The position numbers and the translations under genes were made by a program. From Koleobacter methoxysyntrophicus (GTDB lineage Bacteria > Bacillota > Thermosediminibacteria > Koleobacterales > Koleobacteraceae): 64,000 nt of DNA. A model generated the notes under the pieces. The model was not told where the DNA came from and made no database searches. It saw nothing but the letters and a program-made list of their open reading frames with translations. The DNA is taken from positions 2,616,888-2,680,887 of the forward strand of contig NZ_CP059066.1 of assembly GCF_017301615.1 (NCBI RefSeq), read 5' to 3'. Positions 26,721-36,188 of the stretch are shown here, piece after piece; within the stretch, counting starts at the first letter, position 1, and each line of letters opens with the position of its first letter.

Positions 26721-27194
26721 TTAGGAAACAGCCAAAATTATCTCATAAATTTGGCTGGATTCTTCTACCAGGTCTTCATCTTTTATCATATAACCTGAGT
26801 TTAGAAGATATTTCCTTACTCTATCCTGAGCTAACATCGGCTGTAAAACCAGAAGATCGATAGCTGCAAGGACTTCAGGAGACTTTTTTAAAATTTCTAT
26901 AATGCTAAATCCACCCATTCCTGCTATAACAACCACATTTGCTTCTCCCGGTTTTATAACCTTAAGGCCATCACCTAATCTAACATCTATCTTCCCCAAA
27001 AGGCCTTCCCTTTCCACCATCTCGATAGCCCTTTGATAAGGCCCGACGTTAATTTCAGTAGCAATGGCTTTAGGGCATATTCTGTTTTTAACCAGATAAA
27101 TAGGGATATAGCAATGGTCTGTTCCTACATCTACCGGTATTGAGCCGGTAGGTATCTTTGCCGCAATAGCTCTTAATCTGGGAGTAAGTTTCAT
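26721..27194 (-). pseudogene. Truncated duplicate of trmK (157 codons)
   Basis: This copy starts at the original trmK ATG with the original upstream sequence, runs through residue 156 and then meets the IS end, where TAA stops it. It retains the Rossmann SAM-binding domain but lacks the C-terminal helical domain and is not followed by nif3. It is the promoter-proximal relic of the insertion. A stable partial protein could be made, but there is no sign of selected function. Confidence 0.9.
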
Positions 27195-27203
27195 AGCTTA
27201 TAC
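26726..27203. repeat. Right copy of the 478-bp direct repeat
   Basis: It is the partner of 24288-24765. The bases beyond 27203 (ACCCATTTCATC on the plus strand) are the native upstream region of trmK; the left copy instead continues into the IS end. This shows which flank is original. Confidence 0.93.
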
Positions 27204-27254
27204 ACCCATTTCATCATTTATATTTTACCATTTTTTATATAAATATTAAATAGA

Positions 27255-27295
27255 AAATAAAAAAAGTGCACATTTTTTGTATTTGTTGTACACTT
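27255..27295 (-). terminator. Terminator after the tRNA gene
   Basis: AAGTGTACA and TGTGCACTT arms (27295-27287 and 27272-27264) form a nine-pair stem including one G-U, followed by TTTTTTATTTT on the minus strand. It separates the tRNA from trmK. Confidence 0.8.
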
Positions 27296-27314
27296 CATTT
27301 TACTTTAATATTTA

Positions 27315-27390
27315 TGGTGGGCCCACTAGGACTCGAACCTAGGACCAACCGGTTATGAGCCGGTTGCTCTACCAACTGAGCTATGGGCCC
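27315..27390 (-). tRNA. tRNA with anticodon CAU (elongator Met or Ile2)
   Basis: The 76-base gene has a seven-pair acceptor stem GGGCCCA/TGGGCCC with encoded CCA end, D-arm TAGCTCAGTTGGTAGAGCA, anticodon loop CTCATAA in a five-pair CCGG-type stem, and T-arm with GGTTCGAGTCC. The G1-C72 pair rules out the initiator. CAU can be elongator methionine or, if the C is changed to lysidine by TilS, isoleucine for AUA. The sequence alone does not settle which; both use this loop. Confidence 0.95.
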
Positions 27391-27410
27391 TAAATTAACC
27401 GACAAAATTA

Positions 27411-27439
27411 ATTATATTATAGATATAACCTTTAGTCAA
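27411..27439 (-). promoter_or_regulatory. tRNA promoter
   Basis: TTGACT (27439-27434), 17 bases, TATAAT (27416-27411), about 20 bases before the tRNA 5' end and downstream of the rpoD stop codon. Confidence 0.85.
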
Positions 27440-27488
27440 TAGTGATTTTAAAAGATCCCTAATTAGATTATTATATTTTTTCCCCTTG

Positions 27489-28586
27489 CTATTCCAAGTA
27501 GTCTTTAAGCTTTTTACTGCGGCTTGGGTGCCTTAATTTTCTTAAGGCTTTAGCCTCTATTTGTCTTATTCTTTCTCTGGTTACCCCAAAGACTTGACCT
27601 ACTTCTTCAAGGGTTCTAGGCCGGCCATCATCTAAACCGAATCTTAATCTCAAAACCTTTTCTTCTCTTGCAGTAAGGGTATCCAGCACATCTTCTAATT
27701 GTTCTTTTAACAGCATAAATGCTGCAGCTTCGGCAGGTGCAGGAGCATCTTCGTCAGGTATAAAATCTCCTAAATGACTATCTTCTTCTTCCCCAATAGG
27801 AGTTTCTAAAGAAACCGGTTCCTGGGCAATTTTTATTATTTCCCTTACTTTCTCAACAGGAAGGTCCATCTCTTCTGCTATTTCTTCTGGAAGTGGGTCC
27901 CTACCCAGCTCCTGTAAAAGTTGGCGTGACACCCTTATCAATTTATTTATAGTTTCGACCATATGGACAGGAATTCGTATTGTCCTTGCCTGATCGGCAA
28001 TGGCTCTGGTTATCGCCTGACGAATCCACCATGTAGCATATGTGCTGAATTTATAGCCCTTTCTATAATCAAATTTTTCCACAGCTTTAATCAGGCCTAA
28101 ATTGCCTTCTTGAATAAGATCGAGAAAAAGCATCCCCCTTCCCACATAGCGTTTAGCTATGCTTACTACAAGTCTGAGGTTTGCTTCAGCTAGTTTTCTC
28201 TTAGCTTCCATATCACCTTTTTCAATTCTTTTCGCAAGTTCTACTTCTTCTTCCGCTGTTAGGAGAGGAACTTTTCCGATTTCCTTAAGATACATCCTTA
28301 CAGGATCATCGATATTTATTCCTTCGGGAATGGTCAAATCTAGCTCTTCCGGGGTTTCTTCTTCTGGCATTATGACTTCCTCAGGGATTATATCCTCTTC
28401 ATTATCATTGATAATATCAATACCCATTTCTTCAAGGGTTTCATATACCTTGTCTATCTGTTCTGCTTCTAATTCAATATCTCCTAAAGCCTCCATTATT
28501 TCTTTATATGTCAAAATTCCTCTCTTTTTCCCTTTTTCAATGAGTTCTTTTATAGTTTTAGCTGATACATCTTTAGGTTTCTCCAA
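27489..28586 (-). CDS. rpoD: Primary sigma factor (sigma-A)
   Basis: The protein of 365 residues is the housekeeping sigma factor. It has region 1.1 ([20 protein letters not shown]), region 1.2 ([22 protein letters not shown]), region 2 ([35 protein letters not shown]), region 3 and region 4 helix-turn-helix ([20 protein letters not shown]). A TTG at 28586 with AAAGGAG eight bases upstream is preferred to the GTG at 28595, which overlaps that site. It follows dnaG closely, forming the conserved dnaG-rpoD unit. Confidence 0.95.
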   Translation of the reverse strand: MEKPKDVSAKTIKELIEKGKKRGILTYKEIMEALGDIELEAEQIDKVYETLEEMGIDIINDNEEDIIPEEVIMPEEETPEELDLTIPEGINIDDPVRMYLKEIGKVPLLTAEEEVELAKRIEKGDMEAKRKLAEANLRLVVSIAKRYVGRGMLFLDLIQEGNLGLIKAVEKFDYRKGYKFSTYATWWIRQAITRAIADQARTIRIPVHMVETINKLIRVSRQLLQELGRDPLPEEIAEEMDLPVEKVREIIKIAQEPVSLETPIGEEEDSHLGDFIPDEDAPAPAEAAAFMLLKEQLEDVLDTLTAREEKVLRLRFGLDDGRPRTLEEVGQVFGVTRERIRQIEAKALRKLRHPSRSKKLKDYLE

Positions 28587-28614
28587 TTTATTCACTCCTT
28601 TCTGGAATCAACAG

Positions 28615-30429
28615 CTACATCCGAAGTTCCTTTTTTTTCTTTAAGAGATCCTGGTAAGTTAAAAGTAATTCACGCAGCTTCGCTTCCTCCATAGAATTTT
28701 CATATTGTTTTATTTGTTTCTGAATACACTCTAATTCTTGCTGAAGCTTATATTCTTTTATTTTTTTGATACAATCAAGAGCAGTTTTTTCTAAATCTCT
28801 ATAATTCTTTTCCTTAGCTACAATTTGTGAAAATCTCTTTATATATTCATCCCCTTCAAGATGATCAATTACGTCTGCTGGCGAAAGAGTTTCTCTTGCT
28901 TTCATTAAATTGTATATAGTCTTTGCAATTTCTTTGTTTAAGTTATCATTAAAATCTGAATAGTTTAATTCCTGTGATACCGATTTAAAGGTTTTTTTAT
29001 CAAGTAATATTATATTAATTAAATCCCATTCAGCATTAATATAGGCTGGAATAATTGAAAATCTTTTATTATCCTTATTATTATGCCTTTTATTCACATT
29101 TTTATGATTAATTACATTATCTGCCACTATTTTTTTTGAATATTTTTCAATCTCACCCCTCAAGGCTTCTTCGCTAACTCCTAACAAATTTGAAATCTTA
29201 CGAATATAACCTTCTTTCTCAACTTGATTTCTAAGTTTTAATAAATGAGGTATAATTTTCGATGCATACTTACCTTTTTCAACAGGGGAAGATAAGTCAA
29301 TACCTTCTTTAAAGATTTTTATTTTATAATCCATTAAAGGTAAGGCATTATTAATTCTTTCCAGAAAGCCTTCTCTCCCATTTTTCCTTATAAAATCATC
29401 AGGATCCAATCCTTTGGGAAATTCAATAACTTTTACATTTAAACCTGCCTCATTTAAAATATCTAAACCCCTAAGGGTAGCCGACCTCCCCGCAGTATCA
29501 GAATCATATGCAATGTATACTTCTTCTGTGTATCTTTTTACTAGTTTTGCCTGTTCTGTAGTCAAGGATGTTCCCAAAGACGCAACAGCATTGGTAAAAC
29601 CTTTTTGATGAAGGGCTATGACATCCATATAGCCCTCCACTATGATTATCCCCTTTTTATTGCTCTCTGTTTTAGCAGAATTAAGCCCATAAAGATTCTG
29701 TCTTTTATTATATATTACGGTATCAGGGGAATTAAGATATTTGGGTTGAAAATTCGCTTCCCTCAAAATCCTTCCCCCAAACCCTATAACCCTTCCCATT
29801 ACATCAGTTATAGGAAACATTATCCTATCTCTAAACCTATCATAAAAACTGCTGCCAGCCTTCCCTCTTATTATGAGACCTGCTTTTTCTAAAAGTTCTT
29901 CTGAATATCCTTTGGATTTTAAGTGGCTTTTCATTTCGTCCCAGCCTGGAAAAGAATAGCCCAATCCAAACTTCTTAATAATCGCCTCGTCAAGGCCCCT
30001 TTTTAGTAAGTATTCAAGGGCATGTCTACCTGAATCAGAATTTATTAAATTAGCGTGAAAATAGTTGGCAGCATCCCTGTGAATATCATATAAGATCTGT
30101 TTTACTTTAAATTTTTCCAGAGAATCCCCTTTTCCCTCCAGCTGTAAAGTTATACCGACCCTATTTGCCAAGAATTTGACAGCTTCCGGAAAGGAAATAT
30201 TTTCTCTTTTCATAATAAAAGTATAAACATTGCCCCCTATACCGCACCCAAAACAGTAGAACATCTGTTTTTCAGGGGTTACAGTGAAAGAAGGAGTTTT
30301 TTCGTTATGAAAGGGGCATAAACCTACATAGTTTTTCCCTCTCTTTTTTAAAGTCACATATTCCGAAATCACATCTACTATATCACAGCTATTTCTCACT
30401 TCTTCGATTACTTCTTCAGGTAATATCAC
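28615..30429 (-). CDS. dnaG: DNA primase
   Basis: DnaG lays down RNA primers for replication. The protein of about 604 residues has the N-terminal CHC2 zinc finger (CPFHNEKTPSFTV...FYCFGCGIGG), the catalytic core with GFGGRIL and the TOPRIM segment (IIVEGYMDVIALHQKG; AYDSDTAGRSA), and a C-terminal DnaB-helicase interaction domain. GTG at 30429 is preferred because AGGTGG precedes it, while a GTG at 30438 overlaps that site. The macromolecular-synthesis pair dnaG-rpoD is intact. Confidence 0.95.
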   Translation of the reverse strand: MILPEEVIEEVRNSCDIVDVISEYVTLKKRGKNYVGLCPFHNEKTPSFTVTPEKQMFYCFGCGIGGNVYTFIMKRENISFPEAVKFLANRVGITLQLEGKGDSLEKFKVKQILYDIHRDAANYFHANLINSDSGRHALEYLLKRGLDEAIIKKFGLGYSFPGWDEMKSHLKSKGYSEELLEKAGLIIRGKAGSSFYDRFRDRIMFPITDVMGRVIGFGGRILREANFQPKYLNSPDTVIYNKRQNLYGLNSAKTESNKKGIIIVEGYMDVIALHQKGFTNAVASLGTSLTTEQAKLVKRYTEEVYIAYDSDTAGRSATLRGLDILNEAGLNVKVIEFPKGLDPDDFIRKNGREGFLERINNALPLMDYKIKIFKEGIDLSSPVEKGKYASKIIPHLLKLRNQVEKEGYIRKISNLLGVSEEALRGEIEKYSKKIVADNVINHKNVNKRHNNKDNKRFSIIPAYINAEWDLINIILLDKKTFKSVSQELNYSDFNDNLNKEIAKTIYNLMKARETLSPADVIDHLEGDEYIKRFSQIVAKEKNYRDLEKTALDCIKKIKEYKLQQELECIQKQIKQYENSMEEAKLRELLLTYQDLLKKKKELRM

Positions 30430-30514
30430 AAATACCACCTACAAATAATTTGGGTATTATATATTTATTCTCCACTTGCTCCTTTTTTCCTTTTTTCAAA
30501 TTTGTCTTTTATAT

Positions 30515-30615
30515 TATTAATAAAACAGCCTCATCCCGTAAAACTGCAGGGAGATGAGGTAGATGACTATCCCTTTGGTTCAGGGAGAATTAAATGGCAT
30601 CCCTCCACTTGCCGG
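30515..30615 (-). terminator. Structured region and terminator between dgt and dnaG
   Basis: On the minus strand the distal part is a CCTCATC/GATGAGG stem (30559-30553 and 30535-30529) followed by CTGTTTTATT, which can end dgt transcripts. Upstream of it lie a TCCCT/AGGGA hairpin and a GGC/GCC closing pair around GGAGGG, giving an unusually GC-rich, compact segment of about 90 bases in AT-rich surroundings. I do not recognise a known RNA class. Confidence 0.5.
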
Positions 30616-30641
30616 AAAAAAATTATAAACTATACTTTTAA

Positions 30642-31667
30642 TTAACAAATAATTCCTTTTCTATAAACATTCAAATCAGACCAGGGTTGTGGAATAAAAA
30701 GATCACAGTATATGGAAACGGCATACCTGTCAGTCATACCAGCAATATAATCACATACTATTCTTTCTAGATTCTCTTCTCTGGAGTCATGGAAATCCTT
30801 AGGAATCTTATCGGGGTTATCACAGAAGTAATAGTACAGCCTCTCTAATATATACTGGGCTTTTTTTTCCTGGCTTTTTGCGGCTGACCCTATATAAACA
30901 TTGCTAAACATAAAATTTCGCAGTTCATCCAGGGCTTTTACGGTCTCCATGCTCATCTTTATTCTGTTTTGTCCATAGCTGTTTTTAATCAAATCCCTAA
31001 CCATTGTATCTATTCTTTTTGAGTGGGTTTCTCCAAACATTTCGATTGCTTTTACAGGTAAATCCTTAAGAGATATAATTCCAGCCCTAATAGCATCATC
31101 GATATCGTGATTAATATATGCAATTCTATCCGCTATTTTTACTATCTGCCCTTCTAGGGTCTCAGGGTCTGAAGGCCCTGTATGGTTTAAAATTCCATCC
31201 CTTACTTCCCACGTCAAATTTAACCCTTTCCCCTGTTCAAGAACATCTACAACCCTTAAACTCTGCTCATTGTGCTTAAAACCCCTAGGGAGTATTTTAT
31301 TTAAAATTTCCTCCCCGGCATGACCGAAAGGGGTATGCCCTAAGTCATGGCCAAGAGCAATAGCCTCTACAAGGTCTTCGTTTAATTGGAGGGCCCTAGC
31401 TGCAGTACGTGCAATTTGGGAAACTTCAAGGGTATGGGTTAATCTGGTTCTATAATGATCCCCTTCAGGGGCAATAAAAACCTGGGTTTTATATTTCAAT
31501 CTTCTAAAAGCCTTTGAATGAATAATTCTATCCCTATCTCTCTGGAAGTCTGTTCGAACATCACATTTTTTTTCAAATCTGATTCTTCCTTTGGAATTTA
31601 TACTTTTGGCCGCATAGGGCGATAAGTAGTTTAATTCAAACTGTTCTGTCCTTTCCCTGAAGTTCAA
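30642..31667 (-). CDS. Deoxyguanosinetriphosphate triphosphohydrolase-like protein
   Basis: The protein of 341 residues is an HD-domain dNTPase of the Dgt type-2 family. Such enzymes cleave dNTPs to deoxynucleosides and triphosphate. Motifs are [43 protein letters not shown] (HD pair) and [17 protein letters not shown]. The TTG at 31667 is chosen because GGAGGGG lies six bases upstream and the protein then begins with NFRERTEQ as in relatives; an ATG at 31682 is the alternative. It precedes dnaG-rpoD, a common clostridial arrangement. Confidence 0.9.
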   Translation of the reverse strand: MNFRERTEQFELNYLSPYAAKSINSKGRIRFEKKCDVRTDFQRDRDRIIHSKAFRRLKYKTQVFIAPEGDHYRTRLTHTLEVSQIARTAARALQLNEDLVEAIALGHDLGHTPFGHAGEEILNKILPRGFKHNEQSLRVVDVLEQGKGLNLTWEVRDGILNHTGPSDPETLEGQIVKIADRIAYINHDIDDAIRAGIISLKDLPVKAIEMFGETHSKRIDTMVRDLIKNSYGQNRIKMSMETVKALDELRNFMFSNVYIGSAAKSQEKKAQYILERLYYYFCDNPDKIPKDFHDSREENLERIVCDYIAGMTDRYAVSIYCDLFIPQPWSDLNVYRKGIIC

Positions 31668-31740
31668 TCGAATCCCCTCCATTTCCAAAACACAGATCAC
31701 TAATTGACTTATTCAACAAAATAATGAAATTCCCTGCAAA

Positions 31741-31776
31741 AATAAAAACCTGACTCAGTTAAAAAACTTAATCAGG
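31741..31776 (-). terminator. Terminator after nagB
   Basis: CCTGA/TCAGG outer and AGTT/AACT inner pairs are followed by TTTTTATTTTT on the minus strand. Confidence 0.75.
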
Positions 31777-31867
31777 ATATCGGTTATCTAAATTGTATTT
31801 TAAAACTTTTCTCCTGCCAAGGCTTCTATAATACAAAGTTTTGCTTTATACGTTATATTTAAATTTC

Positions 31868-32623
31868 TCAGGCACAAAACCTTTTATTATCCAATTTTAA
31901 CTCTTTGGCTGCTTCTTTATCTAATATTACTAATATGTCCTTATGAAGCTGTAATAAGGAAGCAGGTATTTCAGTTGTTATTATACCGCTAAATGCCTTT
32001 TTAATTATAGCAGCCTTATCTTTTCCTGAAGCTAACAGCAATATTTTTTTGGCTCTCATTATGCCCCCTACCCCCATTGTTATTGCTTTTCTGGGGACCT
32101 CATCTATATGGTCAAAAAACCTTGAATTCGCTTTAATAGTTTCGTGACTCAAACTTACTATATGGGTTTGTGTATAAAGTTTTTTACCAGGTTCATTAAA
32201 ACCTATATGACCATTATGACCTATTCCAAGAATCTGCAAATCTATTCCACCGGCCTTTTCTATCTTTTCATCATACTCTCTACAAACCCCGTCTAGATTA
32301 TATGCAGTAATGCCGCCGGGTAAATTTACGTTTTCTATTTTTATATTTATATGGTTAAAAAAATTATTAAACATAAAATAATGGTAACTTTGAGGGTGGT
32401 CTGGAGACAATCCCAAATATTCATCGAGATTAAATGTCACAACCTTTGAAAAATCGACTCTCCCTTTTTTATATTGTCTTATTAATTCTTTATACATCCC
32501 CAAGGGCGTACTTCCCGTTGCCAGCCCGATAACGGAATCGGGCTTTTGCCTTATTTGCTCAATAACAATATCGGCAGAAAATCTGCTCATGTGTTCATAG
32601 TCTTTACAGATTATGATTTTCAC
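31868..32623 (-). CDS. nagB: Glucosamine-6-phosphate deaminase
   Basis: NagB converts glucosamine-6-phosphate to fructose-6-phosphate and ammonia, so that amino sugars enter glycolysis. The 251-residue protein has the phosphate-binding [20 protein letters not shown] with catalytic Asp, and [14 protein letters not shown] with the catalytic His. It is co-transcribed with the upstream GntR regulator (62-base gap). nagA, the usual partner, is not in this window. Confidence 0.95.
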   Translation of the reverse strand: MKIIICKDYEHMSRFSADIVIEQIRQKPDSVIGLATGSTPLGMYKELIRQYKKGRVDFSKVVTFNLDEYLGLSPDHPQSYHYFMFNNFFNHINIKIENVNLPGGITAYNLDGVCREYDEKIEKAGGIDLQILGIGHNGHIGFNEPGKKLYTQTHIVSLSHETIKANSRFFDHIDEVPRKAITMGVGGIMRAKKILLLASGKDKAAIIKKAFSGIITTEIPASLLQLHKDILVILDKEAAKELKLDNKRFCA

Positions 32624-32685
32624 CGTTTATACCCCCTATATAGACTTATAGTTGTATATACCTTTTTTATTAAAAAATTTTTTAT

Positions 32686-33405
32686 TTATTTAATTATTAC
32701 AACATTAAATATATAATATCTAGAATTATATACCGATTCTATATAATATAGTTTTAAATCATTTTGCGTATATTCTATACCTTTGATCCGTAATACAGGC
32801 GTATTTCTCTTGATATTAAGCAAGCCTTTCTCATCATTGCTAGGTGTAGATGCTTCAATATTGTAATCAATGGCACATATTTGATAATTATACTTTTCTT
32901 CAAAAATTTTATATAAAGAACCTTCTAAATCCTCTTCCTCCAGCCCAGGACAGTAATCAACAGGTATATATGCCTCTTCTATAACGATGGGTACATCATC
33001 AGCAAGTCTTAACCTCTTTATTCTATAAAATCTTTTGTCGAGACTCAAATCGAGATTCTTAGCTGCTCTTTTTGATTCAAAATTCGTTTCAAATTCGATT
33101 AATTTAGTTTTAGGGTTCATTCCCTGGCTCTGTATAATTTCAGTAAAACTTGAAAGATTATTTTGAATAATTTTAGGTCTGGATACAAAGGTTCCCTTAC
33201 CCTTCTCCCTATAGAGAAAACCCTCATTTACCAGCTCATTTAAAGCCTGTCTTACTGTCATTCTGCTAATCTTGCTTTTCTCACTTAACTCCCTCTCTGA
33301 AGGTATCATATCTCCTGGTTTCCATTTTCTGTCATGTATCTGCTTTAATATATATTGCTTTAACTGATAATACAATGGTATTGGGCTTTGTTTATTAATA
33401 TACAT
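32686..33405 (-). CDS. GntR/HutC-family regulator, probable NagR
   Basis: The 239-residue protein has an N-terminal winged helix (PIPLYYQLKQYILKQIHDRKW; ISRMTVRQALNELVNEGFLY; GKGTFVS) and a C-terminal UTRA ligand-binding domain (residues about 85-235). It resembles NagR/YvoA, which represses amino-sugar genes and is released by glucosamine-6-phosphate or N-acetylglucosamine-6-phosphate. Position just upstream of nagB, and a palindrome across its own transcription start, support autoregulated control of nagR-nagB. Confidence 0.88.
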   Translation of the reverse strand: MYINKQSPIPLYYQLKQYILKQIHDRKWKPGDMIPSERELSEKSKISRMTVRQALNELVNEGFLYREKGKGTFVSRPKIIQNNLSSFTEIIQSQGMNPKTKLIEFETNFESKRAAKNLDLSLDKRFYRIKRLRLADDVPIVIEEAYIPVDYCPGLEEEDLEGSLYKIFEEKYNYQICAIDYNIEASTPSNDEKGLLNIKRNTPVLRIKGIEYTQNDLKLYYIESVYNSRYYIFNVVIIK

Positions 33406-33446
33406 AAATCGATCTATCTCCCTTTAATTGCTCGTATCATTTGTGA

Positions 33447-33493
33447 CTGGTACGTACAAGTTCATTATACCCTAAAAAATTAGAGTAAGTCAA
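33447..33493 (-). promoter_or_regulatory. nagR-nagB promoter with palindromic operator
   Basis: TTGACT (33493-33488), 18 bases, TATAAT (33469-33464). The palindrome CTTGTACGTACCAG (33460-33447), symmetric at 12 of 14 positions, covers the expected transcription start. GT-N4-AC symmetry is typical of HutC/NagR operators. The -35 abuts the ppdK terminator. Confidence 0.7.
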
Positions 33494-33525
33494 GAAAAAA
33501 GGCTGCGTTATTTTCCCGCAACCTT
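33492..33525 (-). terminator. Terminator after ppdK
   Basis: GGTTGCG/CGCAGCC arms with a nine-base loop and a following TTTTTTC on the minus strand, 18 bases after the ppdK stop codon. Confidence 0.85.
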
Positions 33526-33542
33526 TTTCATTTACTGGTTAC

Positions 33543-36185
33543 TCATTTTTTAAGAACTGCCTGGGCAGATGCCAGACGGGCAATAGGCACTCTAAATGGA
33601 GAACAACTCACATAATCCAAGCCGCTTTTATTCAAAAACTCTATAGAACCGGGGTCACCACCATGTTCTCCGCATATCCCAACCTTCAAGTTGGGTTTTG
33701 TTCCTCTCCCCAAATCTACAGCCGTTTGGATTAAAGCTCCCACACCTTTTTGGTCAAGGGTTACAAAGGGGTTTTCTGCTAAAATCTTTTTACTTAAATA
33801 ATGGTGTAGGAATTTCCCTTCTGCATCATCGCGGCTAAATCCGAAGGTAGTCTGGGTAAGGTCATTGGTTCCAAAGGAGAAGAAATCGGCATATTGTGCG
33901 ATTTCATGTGCCGTTACACATGCTCTAGGAATTTCTATCATGGTTCCAACTTTATATTCAATCTTAATTTTCATCTCTTTCATCACTTTCTCAGCAGTAT
34001 CCTCAACCAGTTCCCTCATTATCCGCAACTCCTCATAATGACCTACCAGTGGAATCATAACTTCAGGTATAACTTCAATCCCTTCTATTATTAGTTTTGC
34101 CGCTGCCTGGAATATTGCCCTTGCCTGCATCTCATATATCTCTGGGAAAACTATTCCTAAACGGCAACCTCTGTGGCCTAACATTGGATTAAACTCTGAA
34201 AGATTCTTAACCTTTTTTAAAAGTCTTTCTTTTTGCTCTAATTTCTTGGGGTCGTTTCCTCTTATCTTAAGTTCAGTAATTTCAACCAGAAGTTCTTCTA
34301 TATTCGGTAAAAATTCGTGAAGAGGAGGATCTAATAACCTTATGGTAACCGGTAATCCTTCCATTGCTCTGAAAATACCTTCGAAATCCCCTTGTTGTAA
34401 AGGAAGGATCTTATCAAGGGCGTTTTTCCGTTCCTCTTCCGTTTCTGCAAGAATCATTTCCTGCACGACAGGTAGTCGGTCAGGGCCCATAAACATATGC
34501 TCTGTCCGGCATAACCCTATCCCCTGAGCGCCGAACTCCCTTGCCCTCGCAGCATCTTCGGGGTTATCAGCATTTGCCCTTACCCCCAGATGTCTTATTT
34601 CATCAGCCCATTGTAAAAGCTGCTGAAATTCCGGGCTCAGATCGGGGTCAAGCATTTTTACCTTACCCATTATTACATTCCCCGTTGACCCGTCGATAGT
34701 TATGATATCTCCCTTTTTAATAAGCAGCCCTCTGGTACTTAATTCCTCCTTATCCATATCTATCTTTAATTCTTCGCATCCGCAAACACATGGCTTACCC
34801 ATCCCCCGGGCAACTACTGCTGCATGACTGGTCATCCCTCCGCGGCTTGTTAGTACCCCCTGTGAATTAATGATACCATGTATATCATCGGGAGTAGTTT
34901 CTGTCCTTACCAGTATTACCTTTTCGCCATTTTGCCCCATTTTTTCAGCTTCATCGGCATCAAAAACCACCTTCCCTGAAGCAGCACCGGGTGAAGCCGG
35001 AAGACCTTTTGCTATTATCTCTGTTTTTATTCCAGAATCTATTCTCCTATGTAAGAGTTGTTCCATTTGAGAAGGTTCAACCCTCATAATAGCCTCCTGA
35101 ATACTTATCAAGCCTTCCCTTACCATTTCAACAGCAATCTTTACAGCAGCAGAAGCCGTTCGCTTCCCCGTTCTTGTTTGGAGAAGGTATAATTTCCCTT
35201 TTTCTATAGTAAATTCTATATCCTGCATATCTCTGTAGTGATTTTCAAGGATTTTACATACTTTTTTGAACTCATCAAAGATTTCGGGCATCTTTTCTTC
35301 AAGTTCTTTTATGGGTAATGGGGTTCTAATCCCTGCAACGACATCTTCCCCCTGAGCATTGACCAGAAACTCTCCATAAAGGGCTTTTTCTCCTGTAGAG
35401 GGATTTCGTGTAAAGGCCACCCCTGTCCCTGAATCGTTTCCCATATTACCAAAAACCATTGACTGTATATTTACTGCAGTTCCCAAATCATCAGGAATTT
35501 TATGAACCTTCCTGTAAACCCTAGCTCTTTGATTGTCCCACGAATCAAAAACGGCCTTTATAGCCATAAGCAGCTGTTCTTTCGGCTCCTGGGGGAATTC
35601 GTTCTTTGTTTCCCTTCTTATCAACCTTTTGTACATCTCTACAATATCCCTAAGGTCTGCAGCTGTTAATTCCGTATCATATTTATAACCATGGTCCTTT
35701 TTAACTTCCTCAAGAATTAATTCAAATTGATAGGAGTGAACCTTCATAACTATTTCACCAAACATCTGAATGAAGCGCCTGTAACAATCCCATGCAAACC
35801 GAGGATTATTGGTCCCTTCTATCAGACCATGAATAGTATCGTCATTAAGTCCTAGATTTAATATTGTATCCATCATACCAGGCATGGAAATAACCGCACC
35901 CGAACGTACTGACACCAGTAATGGATTCCGTTTATCGCCAAAGACTTTACCCGTTTGCCGCTCTAATATTTCTAAATTTTCGAATATCTCCTTTTCAAGT
36001 TCTTTAGATAGCTGTCTTCCCTGTTGAAAATAAAGATTGCAGGCCTCTGTAGTTATTGTAAAGCCATGGGGTACAGGTAAACCGATTCGGGTCATCTCTG
36101 CAAGATTAGCCCCCTTACCCCCCAGCAACTCTTTCATATCAGCCCTTCCTTCATTAAAGAGATATACAAATTTTTTCCCTTTCAT
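33543..36185 (-). CDS. ppdK: Pyruvate, phosphate dikinase
   Basis: PPDK interconverts pyruvate, ATP and phosphate with phosphoenolpyruvate, AMP and pyrophosphate; in anaerobes it serves glycolysis or gluconeogenesis. The 880-residue protein is full length: N-terminal ATP-grasp (KGANLAEMTRIGLPVPHGFT; SVRSGAVISMPGMMDT), central phosphohistidine domain (SRGGMTSHAAVVARGMGKP) and C-terminal TIM barrel (GLCRTEHMFMG; FSFGTNDLTQTTFGFSRDD; CGEHGGDP). It ends the ccpN-ppsR-ppdK operon, three bases after its own regulator. Confidence 0.97.
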   Translation of the reverse strand: MKGKKFVYLFNEGRADMKELLGGKGANLAEMTRIGLPVPHGFTITTEACNLYFQQGRQLSKELEKEIFENLEILERQTGKVFGDKRNPLLVSVRSGAVISMPGMMDTILNLGLNDDTIHGLIEGTNNPRFAWDCYRRFIQMFGEIVMKVHSYQFELILEEVKKDHGYKYDTELTAADLRDIVEMYKRLIRRETKNEFPQEPKEQLLMAIKAVFDSWDNQRARVYRKVHKIPDDLGTAVNIQSMVFGNMGNDSGTGVAFTRNPSTGEKALYGEFLVNAQGEDVVAGIRTPLPIKELEEKMPEIFDEFKKVCKILENHYRDMQDIEFTIEKGKLYLLQTRTGKRTASAAVKIAVEMVREGLISIQEAIMRVEPSQMEQLLHRRIDSGIKTEIIAKGLPASPGAASGKVVFDADEAEKMGQNGEKVILVRTETTPDDIHGIINSQGVLTSRGGMTSHAAVVARGMGKPCVCGCEELKIDMDKEELSTRGLLIKKGDIITIDGSTGNVIMGKVKMLDPDLSPEFQQLLQWADEIRHLGVRANADNPEDAARAREFGAQGIGLCRTEHMFMGPDRLPVVQEMILAETEEERKNALDKILPLQQGDFEGIFRAMEGLPVTIRLLDPPLHEFLPNIEELLVEITELKIRGNDPKKLEQKERLLKKVKNLSEFNPMLGHRGCRLGIVFPEIYEMQARAIFQAAAKLIIEGIEVIPEVMIPLVGHYEELRIMRELVEDTAEKVMKEMKIKIEYKVGTMIEIPRACVTAHEIAQYADFFSFGTNDLTQTTFGFSRDDAEGKFLHHYLSKKILAENPFVTLDQKGVGALIQTAVDLGRGTKPNLKVGICGEHGGDPGSIEFLNKSGLDYVSCSPFRVPIARLASAQAVLKK

Positions 36186-36188
36186 TTT

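Larger units (their letters stand above)
24766..26725 (+). mobile_element. IS1634-family (IS4 superfamily group) insertion sequence
   Basis: The element is about 1960 bp. The ends are imperfect inverted repeats aligned on TTTTGCAGT: left CCCTAGTTTTGCAGT at 24766 onward, right complement CCTAACTTTTGCAGT from 26725. It holds one transposase gene with its own promoter, a 16-bp hairpin at the left end and a terminator at the right end. It is the only plus-strand coding unit in the window. Boundaries are uncertain by one or two bases because the target repeat and the ends share bases. Confidence 0.93.

Noticed and set aside
26721-27194. Second functional trmK gene
   Set aside because: It is a direct-repeat copy cut off by the IS end after residue 156, without the C-terminal domain.
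27315-27390. Initiator tRNA
   Set aside because: The first base pair of the acceptor stem is G-C; initiators have a mismatch there.
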